Assembly: GCA_033782935.1 (NCBI GenBank)
Contig: JAWQEG010003724.1
Span: forward strand, 23,501 to 87,500
Reading direction: 5' to 3'
Length of the DNA stretch: 64,000 bases
DNA from: Petrolisthes cinctipes
Taxonomy: Eukaryota > Arthropoda > Malacostraca > Decapoda > Porcellanidae
Shown here: positions 1 to 11,200 of the stretch, piece after piece
How positions within the stretch are numbered: the first letter of the stretch is position 1
Layout: every line of letters begins with the position of its first letter
The notes under the pieces: generated by a model
The model's input: the letters and a program-made list of their open reading frames with translations, nothing else
What the model was told of the DNA's origin: nothing
The model's database searches: none
Translations under genes and position numbers: made by a program

Positions 1-772
1 ATTTATGTTGTTGTTGTTCACTTCCTCCACCGTCATTAAATGTTCAGTACCTACCTTTCCACAGTAGTAAAATAAAATAATAAGTGTATGTGTATGATTA
101 CTTTTCCAATTTGACGAAACCCACACTACAATAACAAATTAACAACATCAACAAATTCAACAATCAACATACAGAAACATTGCACCTTTTCAACGGTACT
201 TCCTGAATAGTATTATTCCTGTAAACATTATTCTAACAACTTTTAATAATAATAATAACAATAATAATAATAATATTAACAACAATAATTAACCATATGA
301 TCTTGAAAGAGGTTTATTCTTAACTATACTGCTACTGTCGCATACCATTGGAATATAATAAGTTATTTTAGTTGTATCTTATGAAGAGATAACATAGAAT
401 GATATATTACATGCTGTATTTCCACTGTTTTTTCCCTTTAACACTAAAAAATTTGCTATGGTTAGCGGTCTTCAGTGTTAATTAACGAGTTCGGTAGTTT
501 CATATTGGATGCAAAAACACTGGTGATACATAACTTCTGGAAAAATGAGATAAAACAAAATGATAAAAACAAAAGGAAGAGGTCAAAAACAAAGACAAAG
601 AAGGATAAGAAAAGGACCCTGTATTCGTGTATGAGAATTGGAGGATTCTGCTGATTCCTCCTGTCTATTTGGCCACGAAACTATAGCTCCATCCATATAG
701 TTGGTGTTTCGTGGCATTATTTGAAGGACTTATGTACCTCTAATTTTTTTACTTCATCATAGGGTCTCCTAA
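1..772. other. Non-genic AT-rich DNA
   Basis: No exon is recognisable. It contains a short AAT/AAC-rich tract (about 246-290) and a purine-rich stretch (about 540-620). The segment at about 640-770 loosely resembles the GATTCCTC-containing repeats seen near 30.1, 39.7 and 61.0 kb. Nothing here supports a gene. Confidence 0.5.
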
Positions 773-1233
773 TTAAGAGGGTAGTATATTAGTGTTGGTA
801 AATCTGGAGCAACTAGCCTATAGCCTGATGGAGTGGTAATTCACAATGACGTGAAGAGCAGCATGCTGAGAAACACCAACATTTTTTTTAGACAGAAAGT
901 ATTTATTCTGGACGTGTCTACTGATGACAGGCCACACCCTCCCTCCCCCATCCGTTCCCGGGTCCTGTCACCTACTTATTTCTGTTCATGTTTCATTCAA
1001 CTCTGTACTGCTGAAGAGGGAGGCAGTTGCCTTCGAAACGTCCAGAATAAATATTTTCTGTCTATAAAAAAAAAATGGATTTTTCTCAGTAAACTATAGC
1101 CTATTCCTTCAAACTATTCTAGACAATGAACCACCATTATTTGTGTTAATCTGGGATCCCCAGTTGCTGTTTCCTAGCATACGTTGGCAGAATCAAGACA
1201 CTCAAATGTACCAAAAGTATAGTATCCCCTTAA
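773..1233 (-). mobile_element. TTAA-flanked MITE, copy A, interrupted by a foldback
   Basis: It begins TTAAGAGGGTAGTATA and ends TATAGTATCCCCTTAA, so the ends are inverted repeats within TTAA. Read on the minus strand it follows the same order as the copies at 2382, 40429, 41949 and 61551: a piece near GGTACATTTGAGTG, then GATTC, then AATAGTTTG, then CTGGAGCAACT, then GGTAAATC. The middle is split by an inserted segment (about 827-1093). TTAA target sites are typical of piggyBac, but the GGGG start is not the usual CCC, so no superfamily is assigned. Confidence 0.7.
827..1093. mobile_element. Nested insertion with internal foldback
   Basis: The segment is bracketed by CTATAGCCT (818-826 and 1094-1102), a 9-bp target-site duplication, and lies inside the TTAA element. 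It holds an imperfect inverted repeat of about 50 bp: 865-915 pairs with 1038-1089, with a shared core AGACAGAAA.TATTTATTC and TGGACGT. Joining the two sides restores an uninterrupted copy of the outer MITE, which shows the insertion came second. No coding capacity was seen. Confidence 0.65.
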
Positions 1234-1445
1234 ATAAATGGCAAACTAATAAATAAATAAATAAAATAAAATAAGAAACACAGAGGTGCCGTTGAAAAGG
1301 CTAATATAAAGATCTGGCAACTGTGAGTCTCAACCACCATTCAAATCCAACTACAAAAACAAATCAACAAGAAGGTAGGCTAATAAAACACTTAATAATT
1401 CAACTCATACTTATAAAACTCACAGTATAGGTCAGGAATCAAGAG

Positions 1446-1770
1446 TAGTTAGTGTATGTGTATTTATGTGTGTGTGTATATGTGTATTTATGTGTGTGTG
1501 TGTGTATGTATGTGTATTTATGTATGTGTCAGGAATCGAGTAGTTAGTGTATGTGTGTGTGTATGTGTATTTATATGTGTGTGTGTGTGTGTATGTGTAT
1601 TTATTTATGTGTGTGTGTGTGTATATGTGTATTTGGTATATTTATATATGTGTGTGTGTGTGTGTGTATGTGTATTTATATATGTGTGTATGTGTATTTA
1701 TATGTGTGTGTGTATATGTGTATTTGGTATATTTATATGTGTGTGTGTGTGTGTGTATTTATGTATGTGT
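1446..1770. repeat. TG-rich micro/minisatellite
   Basis: About 320 bp of TGTG, TATG and TATTTATG blocks form a higher-order repeat; a block GGTATATTTATAT recurs twice. The Cys/Val/Tyr open frames across it are artefacts of the repeat. Confidence 0.9.
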
Positions 1771-1850
1771 CAAACTGGATTGATGGCTGTTGAGTTTTAA
1801 ATAAGGTAGAAAATATGTAAGTTACTGTAATATCGGTTTATTGGGTAAAT

Positions 1851-1961
1851 ATTGAAAGAATTACTGTTATTGTGTACAGTTTTTCTACCTTCATTACCCA
1901 CTTATTTAGACCAATCTAAGACTATTTTATTCTATGGCATTTCTTCTGCAAATGCCCCATT
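1851..1961 (+). mobile_element. Partial TIR element, family of 44029-44367
   Basis: It begins ATTGAAAGAATTAC and runs with close identity to the 5' part of the element at 44029, including TTCTACCTTCATTACCCACT and TCTGCAAATGCCCCATTTC. Similarity stops at about 1960. A second start-like segment (about 1962-1983, TATTTATTAAAAGAATTACC) follows, directly abutting the G/C-rich foldback. Confidence 0.6.
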
Positions 1962-1985
1962 TCGGTATTTATTAAAAGAATTACC

Positions 1986-2184
1986 TTAAGGGGGTGCTGG
2001 AGTAGGGGACAGGCTTGGGGGGGGGGGGTTGGGGGGTGCGGTAATAGGGGGACAAGCTTAGGGGGGTAGAAAGCCTGTCCCCTATTCCCACAACCCCCTA
2101 ACACCTCCCCCCAAGCCTGTCCCCCTACTCCCGCACCCCCCCAAACCCCCCCAAGCCTGTTCCCCTATTCCTGTACCCCCTTAA
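1986..2184. mobile_element. G/C-rich TTAA-flanked foldback
   Basis: The segment begins TTAAGGGGGTGCTGGAGT and ends with a complementary CTGTACCCCCTTAA. The left half is G-rich (including a run of about 12 G) and the right half is C-rich; ACAGGCTT/AAGCCTGT words recur several times in both orientations. This is a large imperfect palindrome with G-quadruplex-forming potential on one strand and C-tracts on the other. It lies just upstream of the Borealin start codon. The TTAAGGGGG end is shared with the nearby TTAA MITE family. Confidence 0.65.
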
Positions 2185-2233
2185 GCTATTGTATTGACAT
2201 TTTTCAGAGCATCGTGCCCGGCCTATCATCACA

Positions 2234-2372
2234 ATGCCACGCAGAAAGGCTTCCCGTGTACCGAGCCGAGCCGCCCCAACGCTACCCAATGACTCCATCA
2301 TAGAACCCAACATGGAAGCTGAACACCGCAGGGAGAAGAAGATGCTGCTACTGGCTGATTTTGACCACGAGG
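2234..2372 (+). CDS. CDCA8: Borealin coding exon 1
   Basis: Encodes the basic N-terminus and the start of the INCENP/Survivin-binding helix. The donor is GAGG|GTGAGC, phase 1. A TTAA MITE starts about 10 bp into the following intron. Confidence 0.85.
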
Positions 2373-4522
2373 GTGAGCCACTGAAGGGGTATTTGTATAC
2401 AATGGGTATATTGGAGTGCCTTGATTGATTCCTCTAAAGTATGCAAGAATAGAACGAAATGAATAAATATAATGGTATCCTGCCTGTTGCCTGGAATAGT
2501 TTGGTGAAATTTGTTGCTCCAGATTTACCACCAATAAGACTTCATTTTACAATACAGTATATCCCCTTAAGGAAAAATTAAGACAGTTCTCATAATTTTT
2601 TTTCTCTTTCTCTCTGTCAAGGTAATTTCCTAAAAGTTGGGCTTTAAATCTGAAGTAAATGGAACTCTTTAAGACTGTTTTCACAATTCTTTTTTCTCTC
2701 TGTGTGTGTCAAGCCAATTTCTTAAAAGTTGGATTGCATATAAATGAAGTCAACATTCTTCCCACTAACCGGATTGCCATACTCCTTGCAGTTCAGAGTC
2801 GAGTCACAATGATGGAAAACGAAAAGGAAATCATTCTTCAGGCAATCCGTCATGTGTACAGAACAGACATGTTACGTTACCCGTTGGCCGTCCGTAATTT
2901 ACCCTGGAAGGAGGGTATGACTGAGGAAGATAAGAAGAGTGCAACAGTAAGACAGAGTATGGCTAATATCATTACAGCAGCTGATAATGTAATCCAGACA
3001 ACTGTCAAGAAACGTGGGCGCAAACCAAAGGCATTACTGCTTCAAGAAATGGGTGACATGCTGCCCCCTCCATCTGCAGGCACAAGGAGTGAGTATGAGA
3101 ACTATGGTACTGTCTCAACAACTATATTTGTTTCTGTGATGAATTAAATTTTTCCACATTCTAACTTAACAATTAGCCTACTTTCTCTAGATGGACAAAA
3201 TTTACACTGACTAATGCTAGACATTTATTTAACACATAACTGGAATATTTCTGTTGTCAGTCAGTTATGATTGTCTTAATCATAATTGTAGACTATTTTT
3301 CCATCTAGGTATATGCATATATCTCCTTCACCATTGGATATGACTGTATGCCAAATAATCACAGGAGAAATCATAGATAGACAGTACCTAACTACTTTCA
3401 TGAATTACATCCATTACATCTTCAGACAGAATATTGGCTGAAAATGTATCGTTAATACATTCCATAAAACCACAAATATGATTTCAATTACTACAGGTAC
3501 ACGTAGCACCATACAACGAGCAGTGTTGGGATCCAGTCAGTCAGATAACATGTTACCACCACCCTCCACAGCTAGGGTACAACGTACTCGGAAAGTGGTA
3601 TGAACCTACAGAAAACATTTGTGTGTGTGTGTTAGTCAAGCATTTACCATATGAACTAAGTGACCTACTGGGGTTATGTTAAATGAAAAATGGTAGATGT
3701 ATTAGGCTATTAGCATAATATACAAAAGCATTCTATATCCCAGAAATGTCAAGAGAAAATTATATCTAAAAAAAAAATCTTATAATAGCTGCAATATACA
3801 GTTGGATACTCTATTTTTCCAGGGTGTACCAGCAACACCAACTGGCCAAGGCATCCCACAATCCTTCATGTCGTCACTTTACATCACACCAAAATTTGAC
3901 CCAAGAACACCCCTTCCCTCGGGTACAGTCAAAAGGAAGCCCAAGCTGGGAGAGATTGCCATATCCCTTACAGGATCACCCCTGCAGGTCTCTCCTATTA
4001 CAAATCCCAGTATTGGTGTGGATGTAAGTATACAGTATACAATATTATCCCAGATCTAGGTATAGTATGTAGTAGGTGCCAAGTAAAAGCAAAATTGGAA
4101 TTAATATTACTGTATAGTTTCCTATACATCTTGTAGTATCCTAACCTGTTAATTATTGGATGTAAAGTTATCATAAAGGATAGTCTGTCTTGTAAGATGT
4201 GGATATGTGAGTGTCTGTGTTGTAATGTAGGGTGTTGTGTTACAGTTTGGGCAGAGAAGGTAGTAGGTACAGTCGCGGCAGATAATCCTTGACCAGACCT
4301 CCCCTTACACCCTGATCAAGGACTATGTGCTGCGACTGTACATCATTTGTCATCTGTAGTAAGAAATACTGAAAGGTGTGCACCATATTGAATTTTATCT
4401 ATTGACAAATATGTGTGTTGCAGAACTGGCTAGAGACTGTTGACACACAGAGCATGGATGAAGAAACTAAGACACAACTGCTCACCATCCAGGAGAAAGT
4501 CAGCAAGTTGCTCAAAGCCTGA
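2234..4522 (+). CDS. CDCA8: Borealin (CDCA8), five coding exons
   Basis: Borealin is a subunit of the chromosomal passenger complex with INCENP, Survivin and Aurora B, acting at centromeres and the spindle midzone in mitosis. Exons 2234-2372, 2792-3088, 3497-3597, 3823-4023 and 4424-4522 join in phases 1, 1, 0, 0 to give 278 aa, close to the 280 aa of the human protein. The N-terminal helix LLLADFDHEVQSRV (about residues 38-51) followed by LRYPLAVRNLPW matches the segment that bundles with INCENP and Survivin. A basic linker (KKRGRKPK) and a Pro/Thr-rich middle precede a short C-terminal helix region ending VSKLLKA. The ATG at 2234 begins MPRRKASRVPSR; TTTTTCAG ending at 2206 could be the acceptor of a 5'UTR intron. 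All introns are GT-AG. Family identity is firm; the exact start is likely. Confidence 0.9.
2382..2570 (+). mobile_element. TTAA-flanked MITE, copy B, in Borealin intron 1
   Basis: It runs from TGAAGGGGTATTTGTATAC (the left TTAA has changed to TGAA) to CAGTATATCCCCTTAA. Internal blocks GGAGTGCCTTGATT, GGAATAGTTTGG and TTGCTCCAGATTTACCACC match copies A, C, D and E in order. Confidence 0.75.
2792..3088 (+). CDS. CDCA8: Borealin coding exon 2
   Basis: The acceptor CTCCTTGCAG and a 2-nt overhang complete the Val codon begun in exon 1. It encodes QSRVTMMENEKEII, LRYPLAVRNLPW and the basic stretch KKRGRKPK. The donor is AGGA|GTGAGT, phase 1. Confidence 0.88.
3497..3597 (+). CDS. CDCA8: Borealin coding exon 3
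   Basis: The acceptor ATTACTACAG is followed by a frame reading TRSTIQRAVLG through STARVQRTRKV, and the donor GTG|GTATGA is in phase 0. It lacks its own start codon but joins its neighbours in frame. Confidence 0.82.
3823..4023 (+). CDS. CDCA8: Borealin coding exon 4
   Basis: The acceptor CTATTTTTCCAG has a strong pyrimidine tract. It encodes GVPATPTGQGIPQ, YITPKFDPRTPLP and RKPKLGEIAISLTGSP, typical of the Borealin C-terminal half. The donor is GAT|GTAAGT, phase 0. Confidence 0.88.
4268..4340. mobile_element. 73-bp TA-flanked hairpin MITE, copy 1
   Basis: TACAGTCGCGGCAGATAATC at the left pairs with the complement of ACTATGTGCTGCGACTGTA at the right, leaving a short loop. It lies in Borealin intron 4. 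The copy at 31553-31625 has the same length and arms. Confidence 0.8.
4424..4522 (+). CDS. CDCA8: Borealin coding exon 5 with stop
   Basis: The acceptor TGTGTTGCAG is followed by 32 codons reading NWLETVDTQSMDEETK through KVSKLLKA and TGA at 4520-4522. GATGTAAGT shortly after the stop could be a 3'UTR splice donor; this is unproven. Confidence 0.85.
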   Translation, partial: NWLETVDTQSMDEETKTQLLTIQEKVSKLLKA

Positions 4523-4868
4523 AGAAGTGACAAGAAATTGATGTAAGTGTTAATAATAATCCGGTGTTGTAGGGAATCTCAAATAGCCATTATAACTATA
4601 CTATGTAGCAGTATTACAAATTACTGTATTGTGATGTTGCATGTATGGTTGGCACAAGAAGATTTTCCCAACAGAAGTGTACAGTAAGCTAGATATTGAC
4701 GGAGGGAGATATATTTGTGATGAGGATTTTTTGGTAGGTCAGAAAAGATGTCTATTTGAGAAGCAGAGATTATACCATACAATTACAGCAGAATAAGGAT
4801 TCTTTGTTCGATTGTTTTGGTGAGGAATAAGGTGATTCTAACCAAAATAAGTAGCATATACAGTACTG

Positions 4869-5039
4869 TACACTCGCAATCCAAAATTTATATCCAGGTC
4901 TTGTTGAAGTTACGAATCATTTGATATACTAGTGAACCAATTACAACGCTTATCCTGTTTCATATTTGCTTGAGCTCACTTATTACTCAATCAGGCTATT
5001 TGAAGCAATCCTGGATACATATTTTGGATTGCGAGTGTA
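4869..5039. mobile_element. TA-flanked palindromic MITE (171 bp)
   Basis: TACACTCGCAATCCAAAATT at the left is matched inverted by ATTTTGGATTGCGAGTGTA at the right, with the arms extending to CCAGG/CCTGG. It lies in the presumed 3'UTR of Borealin. Confidence 0.8.
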
Positions 5040-5293
5040 CATTGATTGTTACATGCACAATACTGTATATTGTAGTTGACAAAGGAAAGATGAAGAATGT
5101 CAAATAAGTTACTGAATATTCTTGACATACAGTACTAGTGAATCCCATGTTTAGTTGTATAATCTGTTGTATGAGTAGGAGTAAGGTATGTTAGCTTCAT
5201 TTTAATAGTTTAGGATGGAATAATTTGCTGATATTAGTTGTTGAAGCATATGTGTAGAATTTTTCTCAGTTTTAACATTAATGACATTCTGTA

Positions 5294-5299
5294 AATAAA
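5294..5299 (+). terminator. Possible Borealin polyadenylation signal
   Basis: AATAAA lies about 770 bp after the Borealin stop, followed by T-rich sequence. It is the clearest such signal seen on this strand here, but use is unproven. Confidence 0.35.
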
Positions 5300-8200
5300 T
5301 TTTATTCTTCTAACCTTCCTGCTTATGTGTGACTCACATATGCCTAATAGTGCCCTCTTATACACAGATAGCCACCATGTTTCTCAAGATTTAAGCATAC
5401 AAAGCCATTCCACTGACTGATATGACTGTAGATTAAAAGATTTGGTCATACAGTTTGGTTAAATTTATGCATTTACTAAACACTATAGAACTGATATACT
5501 GTACTGAATTTAGGATGTAGAGTTGGAGCAGGGACATCAAGGACCAACCATGTAAAGTCCAAAGGAGAGTGAGGGGGAACAGAAAGACAGATTGAATTCA
5601 GGCAGGGGCCTGAATATGGAAGGAGGGGCAGTGGGACCAGGAAAGGGGGTTGGAGAGGTGGTGTGCAACACAACTGTACGACCCAGACGATGGGCTTCTG
5701 TTTGAGCTACAACTACTAGCATGGGATAACCTGTCAGAAAAAACTGTGACTGTATTAGCCCTCATAAGTTGACCATTCCTATTAAATTTGATGATGCATT
5801 AATCTCTTCCAATTTCCTCATGCATTTTAACGTACCTTACCTTCCTTTTATCCCATACTCATATGTAGCATGAATTTGTAGTTCAATATCCCCTGCCCCA
5901 TTACCTTCTACCACCTCCATGCTAGCCTTCTTGCCAAATGAATCCCTCTGGGCTTGGTGCTTGTTCCCATTGTAATAAATAATCTCTTCCAATCTACAGT
6001 ACTTGCATTGCAACACTTAGTTAACTGTCACACACTTCCTACTTGACTGCCCCCTGTATTTCATTGCCCATATCCCTGCTTTCCCATTCCTTAATGGATC
6101 CAGGAAATGGATATCAGTCTCCGTAATGAAATTCAATTCTCCCATATTGATAGTACAGTACAGTTGGTCTCAGGAATTCATAAACACCACTGTGACATCA
6201 AGGTCTTCATAACTAGAAAATTTAGTACATTAACTTTCTAACATAAAACACTTCTAGTAATTATGTTATTTGGGTAATATTTGAATCAGTCAGCTGAACA
6301 ATCATTACAATATGTGCAGAATAAAGACCACTTTTATCCAATGCTCTGTGTACGAATTCCTGAGGCCGACTGTACATTACAGTACAATAAATGTAAACAG
6401 GTAACTGATCTCGTAAATGTGGCTTACAACCACTAGGACATTATTGTATTGGGTTTAATGAAACAGAGCTTTGCAATAGGTTTATTGTTACATCAACAAT
6501 GATGACGCAGCACATCTTCCGTAAACCAGAACAACTAAAGTCACCAGGAAGGATAACTGGGAGCCTGGCCCCTCTTCCTCCCCCACATTTCCATGGCCAC
6601 AGCCCAGCTATGTTTAGAAGTTCATGATACACTTGTTTGAAATGCTCAGTGCAACTTTCCTGGATGTTAGAACACTTTGTTAAACTTCAGGTGTCCTGAA
6701 GCAAATGTTCTTTGGTGCCAGTGTCTGTGTGTGTTTATGGCTGTTTGTTGAAAATTTCAGTGTAGTGGCTTGCTACTGTCCAGTACGGGTGCAAAGGACA
6801 CTGCATTCTTCACTACACTTTCATCACAAACTTCTGAATATAGCTGTAAAAGGCCACATCCTCCTATGGCATACGTCAAGGTCCTTGGAGGTGGGAAAGT
6901 GCATGGGGGAGACACATCACGTCTTGGAAGAAGAAACTAGCTATTCTCAATTTCTGTGGGAGCTAATATCTTAAAATTTAATAAGCAATTGTTTATTGGT
7001 CTTGCTAATAATGCTGCAGAGTTGCAGTTCTTTGTTGCACTAGACTGTTATAGAAAACAAAACTTGTACTGAAGCATCCATACAAGAACATAATATAAAA
7101 CTGATGTGAAAATAGGTGATCTGAAAAGGACCTTTTAACTATATTTAATATTTACCACAGTATTGTACTGAGAAAAAAAAATGTTTATTACTTTTATAAC
7201 TTTTTTTATGTTCCTTCCTCCGAGTCATGAGAGAAAAGCAGGTTGTGTACATGTAGCTTTATACCCAACACAAAGATCACATTGTTTTAGTAACTTGCCT
7301 ATAAAACATCCAAAATCATTATGCAGGATATAATGGACAGTAATTTGATTAATTTTTTTTGCTATTCAAAGCTACAGTAATTTCAGTTCTTGTACATATT
7401 TTCCTCCTGTTCAACACATCCAAAAAACTTTTCTAAGAATTCATCAGATGAGGGTGTGTCTGTATGTTAATTTAATAGTACTATACACAGAAGCATTTTG
7501 TGTGTCATGAAATACTTAAGGAGACAAAACTGACACTGTGACCTTTGTTGGAGTATACATGCGCAGTACTTGGGTCTGTGGCAGCTCTACCTAAAAGAAC
7601 TAACAACTACAGTCAAAGCCTTATATGGAGTGCTTGGGTGCCTGTTAATGTTGAATGAAAAAAGAAAAAATCTCTGTTCCACGAGCCTTGTGTCATTCAA
7701 CTTGTGGGTTGAATTCACTTCTATTGCAAGATAATGGGTTTTAAAATGTTAATAGAAACAGACACAGAGACTAACTAAGATTTTGAACATTCCTTGTTAT
7801 TAAAAAATAATACAAGAAGAGAGTCACTGGACCATTCCAAAGTCTGTGAAATTCCTCTAATTGAGAAAAAGTATATTGATCTTACATTTTCATCTTCCAA
7901 ATATGTTCAGTCGAATGCATAAATTTCCTTCAGATTTACCAGCATCGTACTTAGGAGTCAGAAAGTATGTACTGTACAAATATTTGGTCAAGGTTCAGCA
8001 AGCATACATTTTTTTATATAACTGGCACAGCTTGGAGTAGATATATTTTTCCATGCTGTTGCCTTGTCAAAAAATACAATATATTTGCTAGAATGAGGAC
8101 TGGTTCAAAATGCTAAGTTATCAAATCACAAGGCTCACACAACACTCAATGTTGAAGTGAATTTATGCTATCGGCTGTACAAGGGCAGTCATATGTACAA

Positions 8201-11200
8201 ACATTCATGCATGTTTTAGGTTATGAACAATAGCTGTGGTAGGTTGCTTGTGTTCAAAGATACAATCTGATTATAACTTTCAATATAGAATGCCATGAGT
8301 ACAAGTGAAATAGTTGTAAGATTAATAAATATTCTAAATGGTACAGTATTATTATCTGGACCTGTGGCAATGTTCTAATGTTCCCTATAGGGTACCTTTG
8401 TAGTTATTGTACAGTGTATTTAACACCATTACAGTATTATGATAAAGTGCTGTCATCCACAGGCATCCAGTCATCATGAGATTCTGAAGTGCAACTTGGT
8501 GGTAACAGTAACAACTTTAGAATCTGACTGTACCTTCACAAAGATTTCAGCGCCTCTCAGCCAAGGGAGGTTTCAGGCATGATTGCTACCACTACATAAA
8601 GGATATTCACTACAATTACATCCTTTTGCCCAAAGCATATTTTCACACAATCTTAATTTGTAGTGACTGGACACCTCTGGAATTCAATTAAACTGTCATG
8701 TATTTACAATGGGATGTATAAATTTTCATTATTCCATTGTTCTCAATTCAGTATAGTAATTAATTTATTAAAATAATATAAAATTAGTATTGGAAGTATA
8801 CTATTCATTAAAAAATATTCTGTCTCAAAAAGTTAAAAATTTACAACTTACAAGAACTCAGGTCTAGTGCAATGTTATATTACAGTATTTGTTTATATTA
8901 TTATACCAATTACCACTGCTTTACTCTTTGGTTTACTAAATTGTACAGTGCCACTTTGGCATGAACAAAAGAAAGCAAACGATTACTGGTGTACATGATG
9001 ACGTTATGCTGATGATAATGCATAAATACAGGGAGGTGCAAATGTAGGTACACACTCTTTACTCCTGTTATTACATCTTCATTTTTAGGCTACTCAGTGC
9101 CTGTTATGTAGTTACAGTATCGAGTGTAATATATAGCCATGATGACTCCATCTAAATATAAGGATACATATTCTGTACGTATGTGGGTGTGGATAACCCT
9201 ATGTTAGAAAAAAACGGAGCATCATAGAGCACTTTCTGCAAGAGAAAGGTGCTGTTAAAATTCTTGAACTTGAAGAATATAGCAATACTTCAAGTTCATT
9301 TAAGTCATCCATTCAAGATTATGGCTCATTTCTTGCTATAAGTGCTATATACTCTACAGACTGTTCAACTGTTCATATGACTTTTGGAGCAGCTAAAGGC
9401 AGCACAAAGTCTTTATCAGAGTCACACATCATTTCCCCTCACTTATATAGCCTGAAAGATTGAGCAGAGGCCACAATTCGGTAGGAGTGAGTGAGGGGCA
9501 TTTGGATATATAATAGAAATAAATGTAAAGAAAGTGTCCACCTATTTCAGCACCACCAGGTATTATTACATCTATGTCGGTCTCACAGCCATCCCACAGA
9601 ACAATGGAATGGCCATTACATTCCCATTTTATTAACACAATCACATAAAATACAATAAACTCAACAACACATCTTAGGCTATGTTTCCAAACAGTGGAAT
9701 ACAGGAATCTTAAGGTGCTGGAAAATGATGTTAAAACCATAATAAAAATTAATTACTAACTGAAATCATATCCCTTATTATGTGCAACAAGTCTGCTGAT
9801 TATACAGAATATTATGAGAAGGTCAATATTTTCATCCCACATTCATTTACCTGAAATTGTTTTAATAATTTTCATTTTGTTCTGAGTGTTATTTCTTATG
9901 AAATGCATGCTTGAAAACTTACATGACATATTCATGAAATTGACAAAATTTCTACAGAAGCTACATCAATACACACATTGGATGTATTTCATGTAAAGTT
10001 CAGGCAATATTCTTGACAAGAACTGACTCTCAGAAAACCATCTGATGAAATTAATCATTCATAAGGCAAGATGTGGGACAAAGGATACTACTCAGTGTCT
10101 CATTTTGTAGCCTTAACTAGATTAAAGACAAATCCAGTATCTCTTGTCTTCTAATCTTCTTATATTATACAGTACTACATTATTAAGGATATTAGCATGT
10201 TAATGGTTATCACGATGAACCACTGACCAGATTCAACAAGTACATTAATATAAACCAAAGTTAGACAAGTGGTCCCAGTATTATGCAGTCCTGTACTGTA
10301 TTCAATTACCTCCAATCACTTCATACTGAATGTTTGGTAATGCATAAAGTTGAACTAAATCCTAAATTCTATCAAATTAGCAGCTTTAATACAAGATATA
10401 TATCAATCTTAACCCTTCAGTAACATCTCAAATAAGCAATGATCTACTGTATGTTTATCTGTAACTAACAAGTAACATTAAACAGTTTCATAATTGTGCA
10501 CAAAAAACTCATAATCAAGGGGTTAGGTGACAATTTTCACTCGCCTCTTCAGTAGGGTATTGTAAAGCTGTTTTTCATGCTAGTTATTTATGATCACAGG
10601 TGATATCATAGAAGCTTGTATCACATTTGCCCAATGTTGATGTTAAGTTTTGGCATTGTCAGTCTTTACCATAATGGAGATAACAGTTAACCATTACCCT
10701 GAAAAATAGACAACTGTATTTCATTCTAATCCAGTCTACTGTCCAATGTACAGTATGAGACATTATCAGTCTATATTCAGGCCCTGAAGTAAGTACTAAT
10801 ATTTATCTCCATAACCACTGCTTTAATTATCTTTTGTTCTGGACACAGTATTATATTTTTGTAGAGTGATCAATAACTAACACTGCCTTAAGTCTTTAGC
10901 AATAATTCAATGTACAGTACTGATAATTCAGGTATAAATGTAATTATCTCTTCTTTATCATTCAAATGTTGGCAATGGTCACATGTTTTTATTTTATTTT
11001 CCAGCATTCATAAAGTCTGTATTTTACTGTTTAAAACGGCACCTGATGATTACAACTCAAAATCAAATATATCGTCTTCCTACAATATATATTACATATA
11101 ATTCGTCATATCAAGAAACATGGAATTAAATATCATGACAAATATATCATAGATGTACAGTTTATATACATATACAGTCGAGTCCACTTCCATGTACTGT

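Noticed and set aside
1456..1800. Cys/Val/Tyr-rich frames of 78-114 codons
   Set aside because: They translate a TG-rich satellite in three frames; no real protein.
9429..9740. 103-codon minus-strand frame
   Set aside because: No recognisable domain, no splice context, AT-rich intergenic DNA; probably chance.
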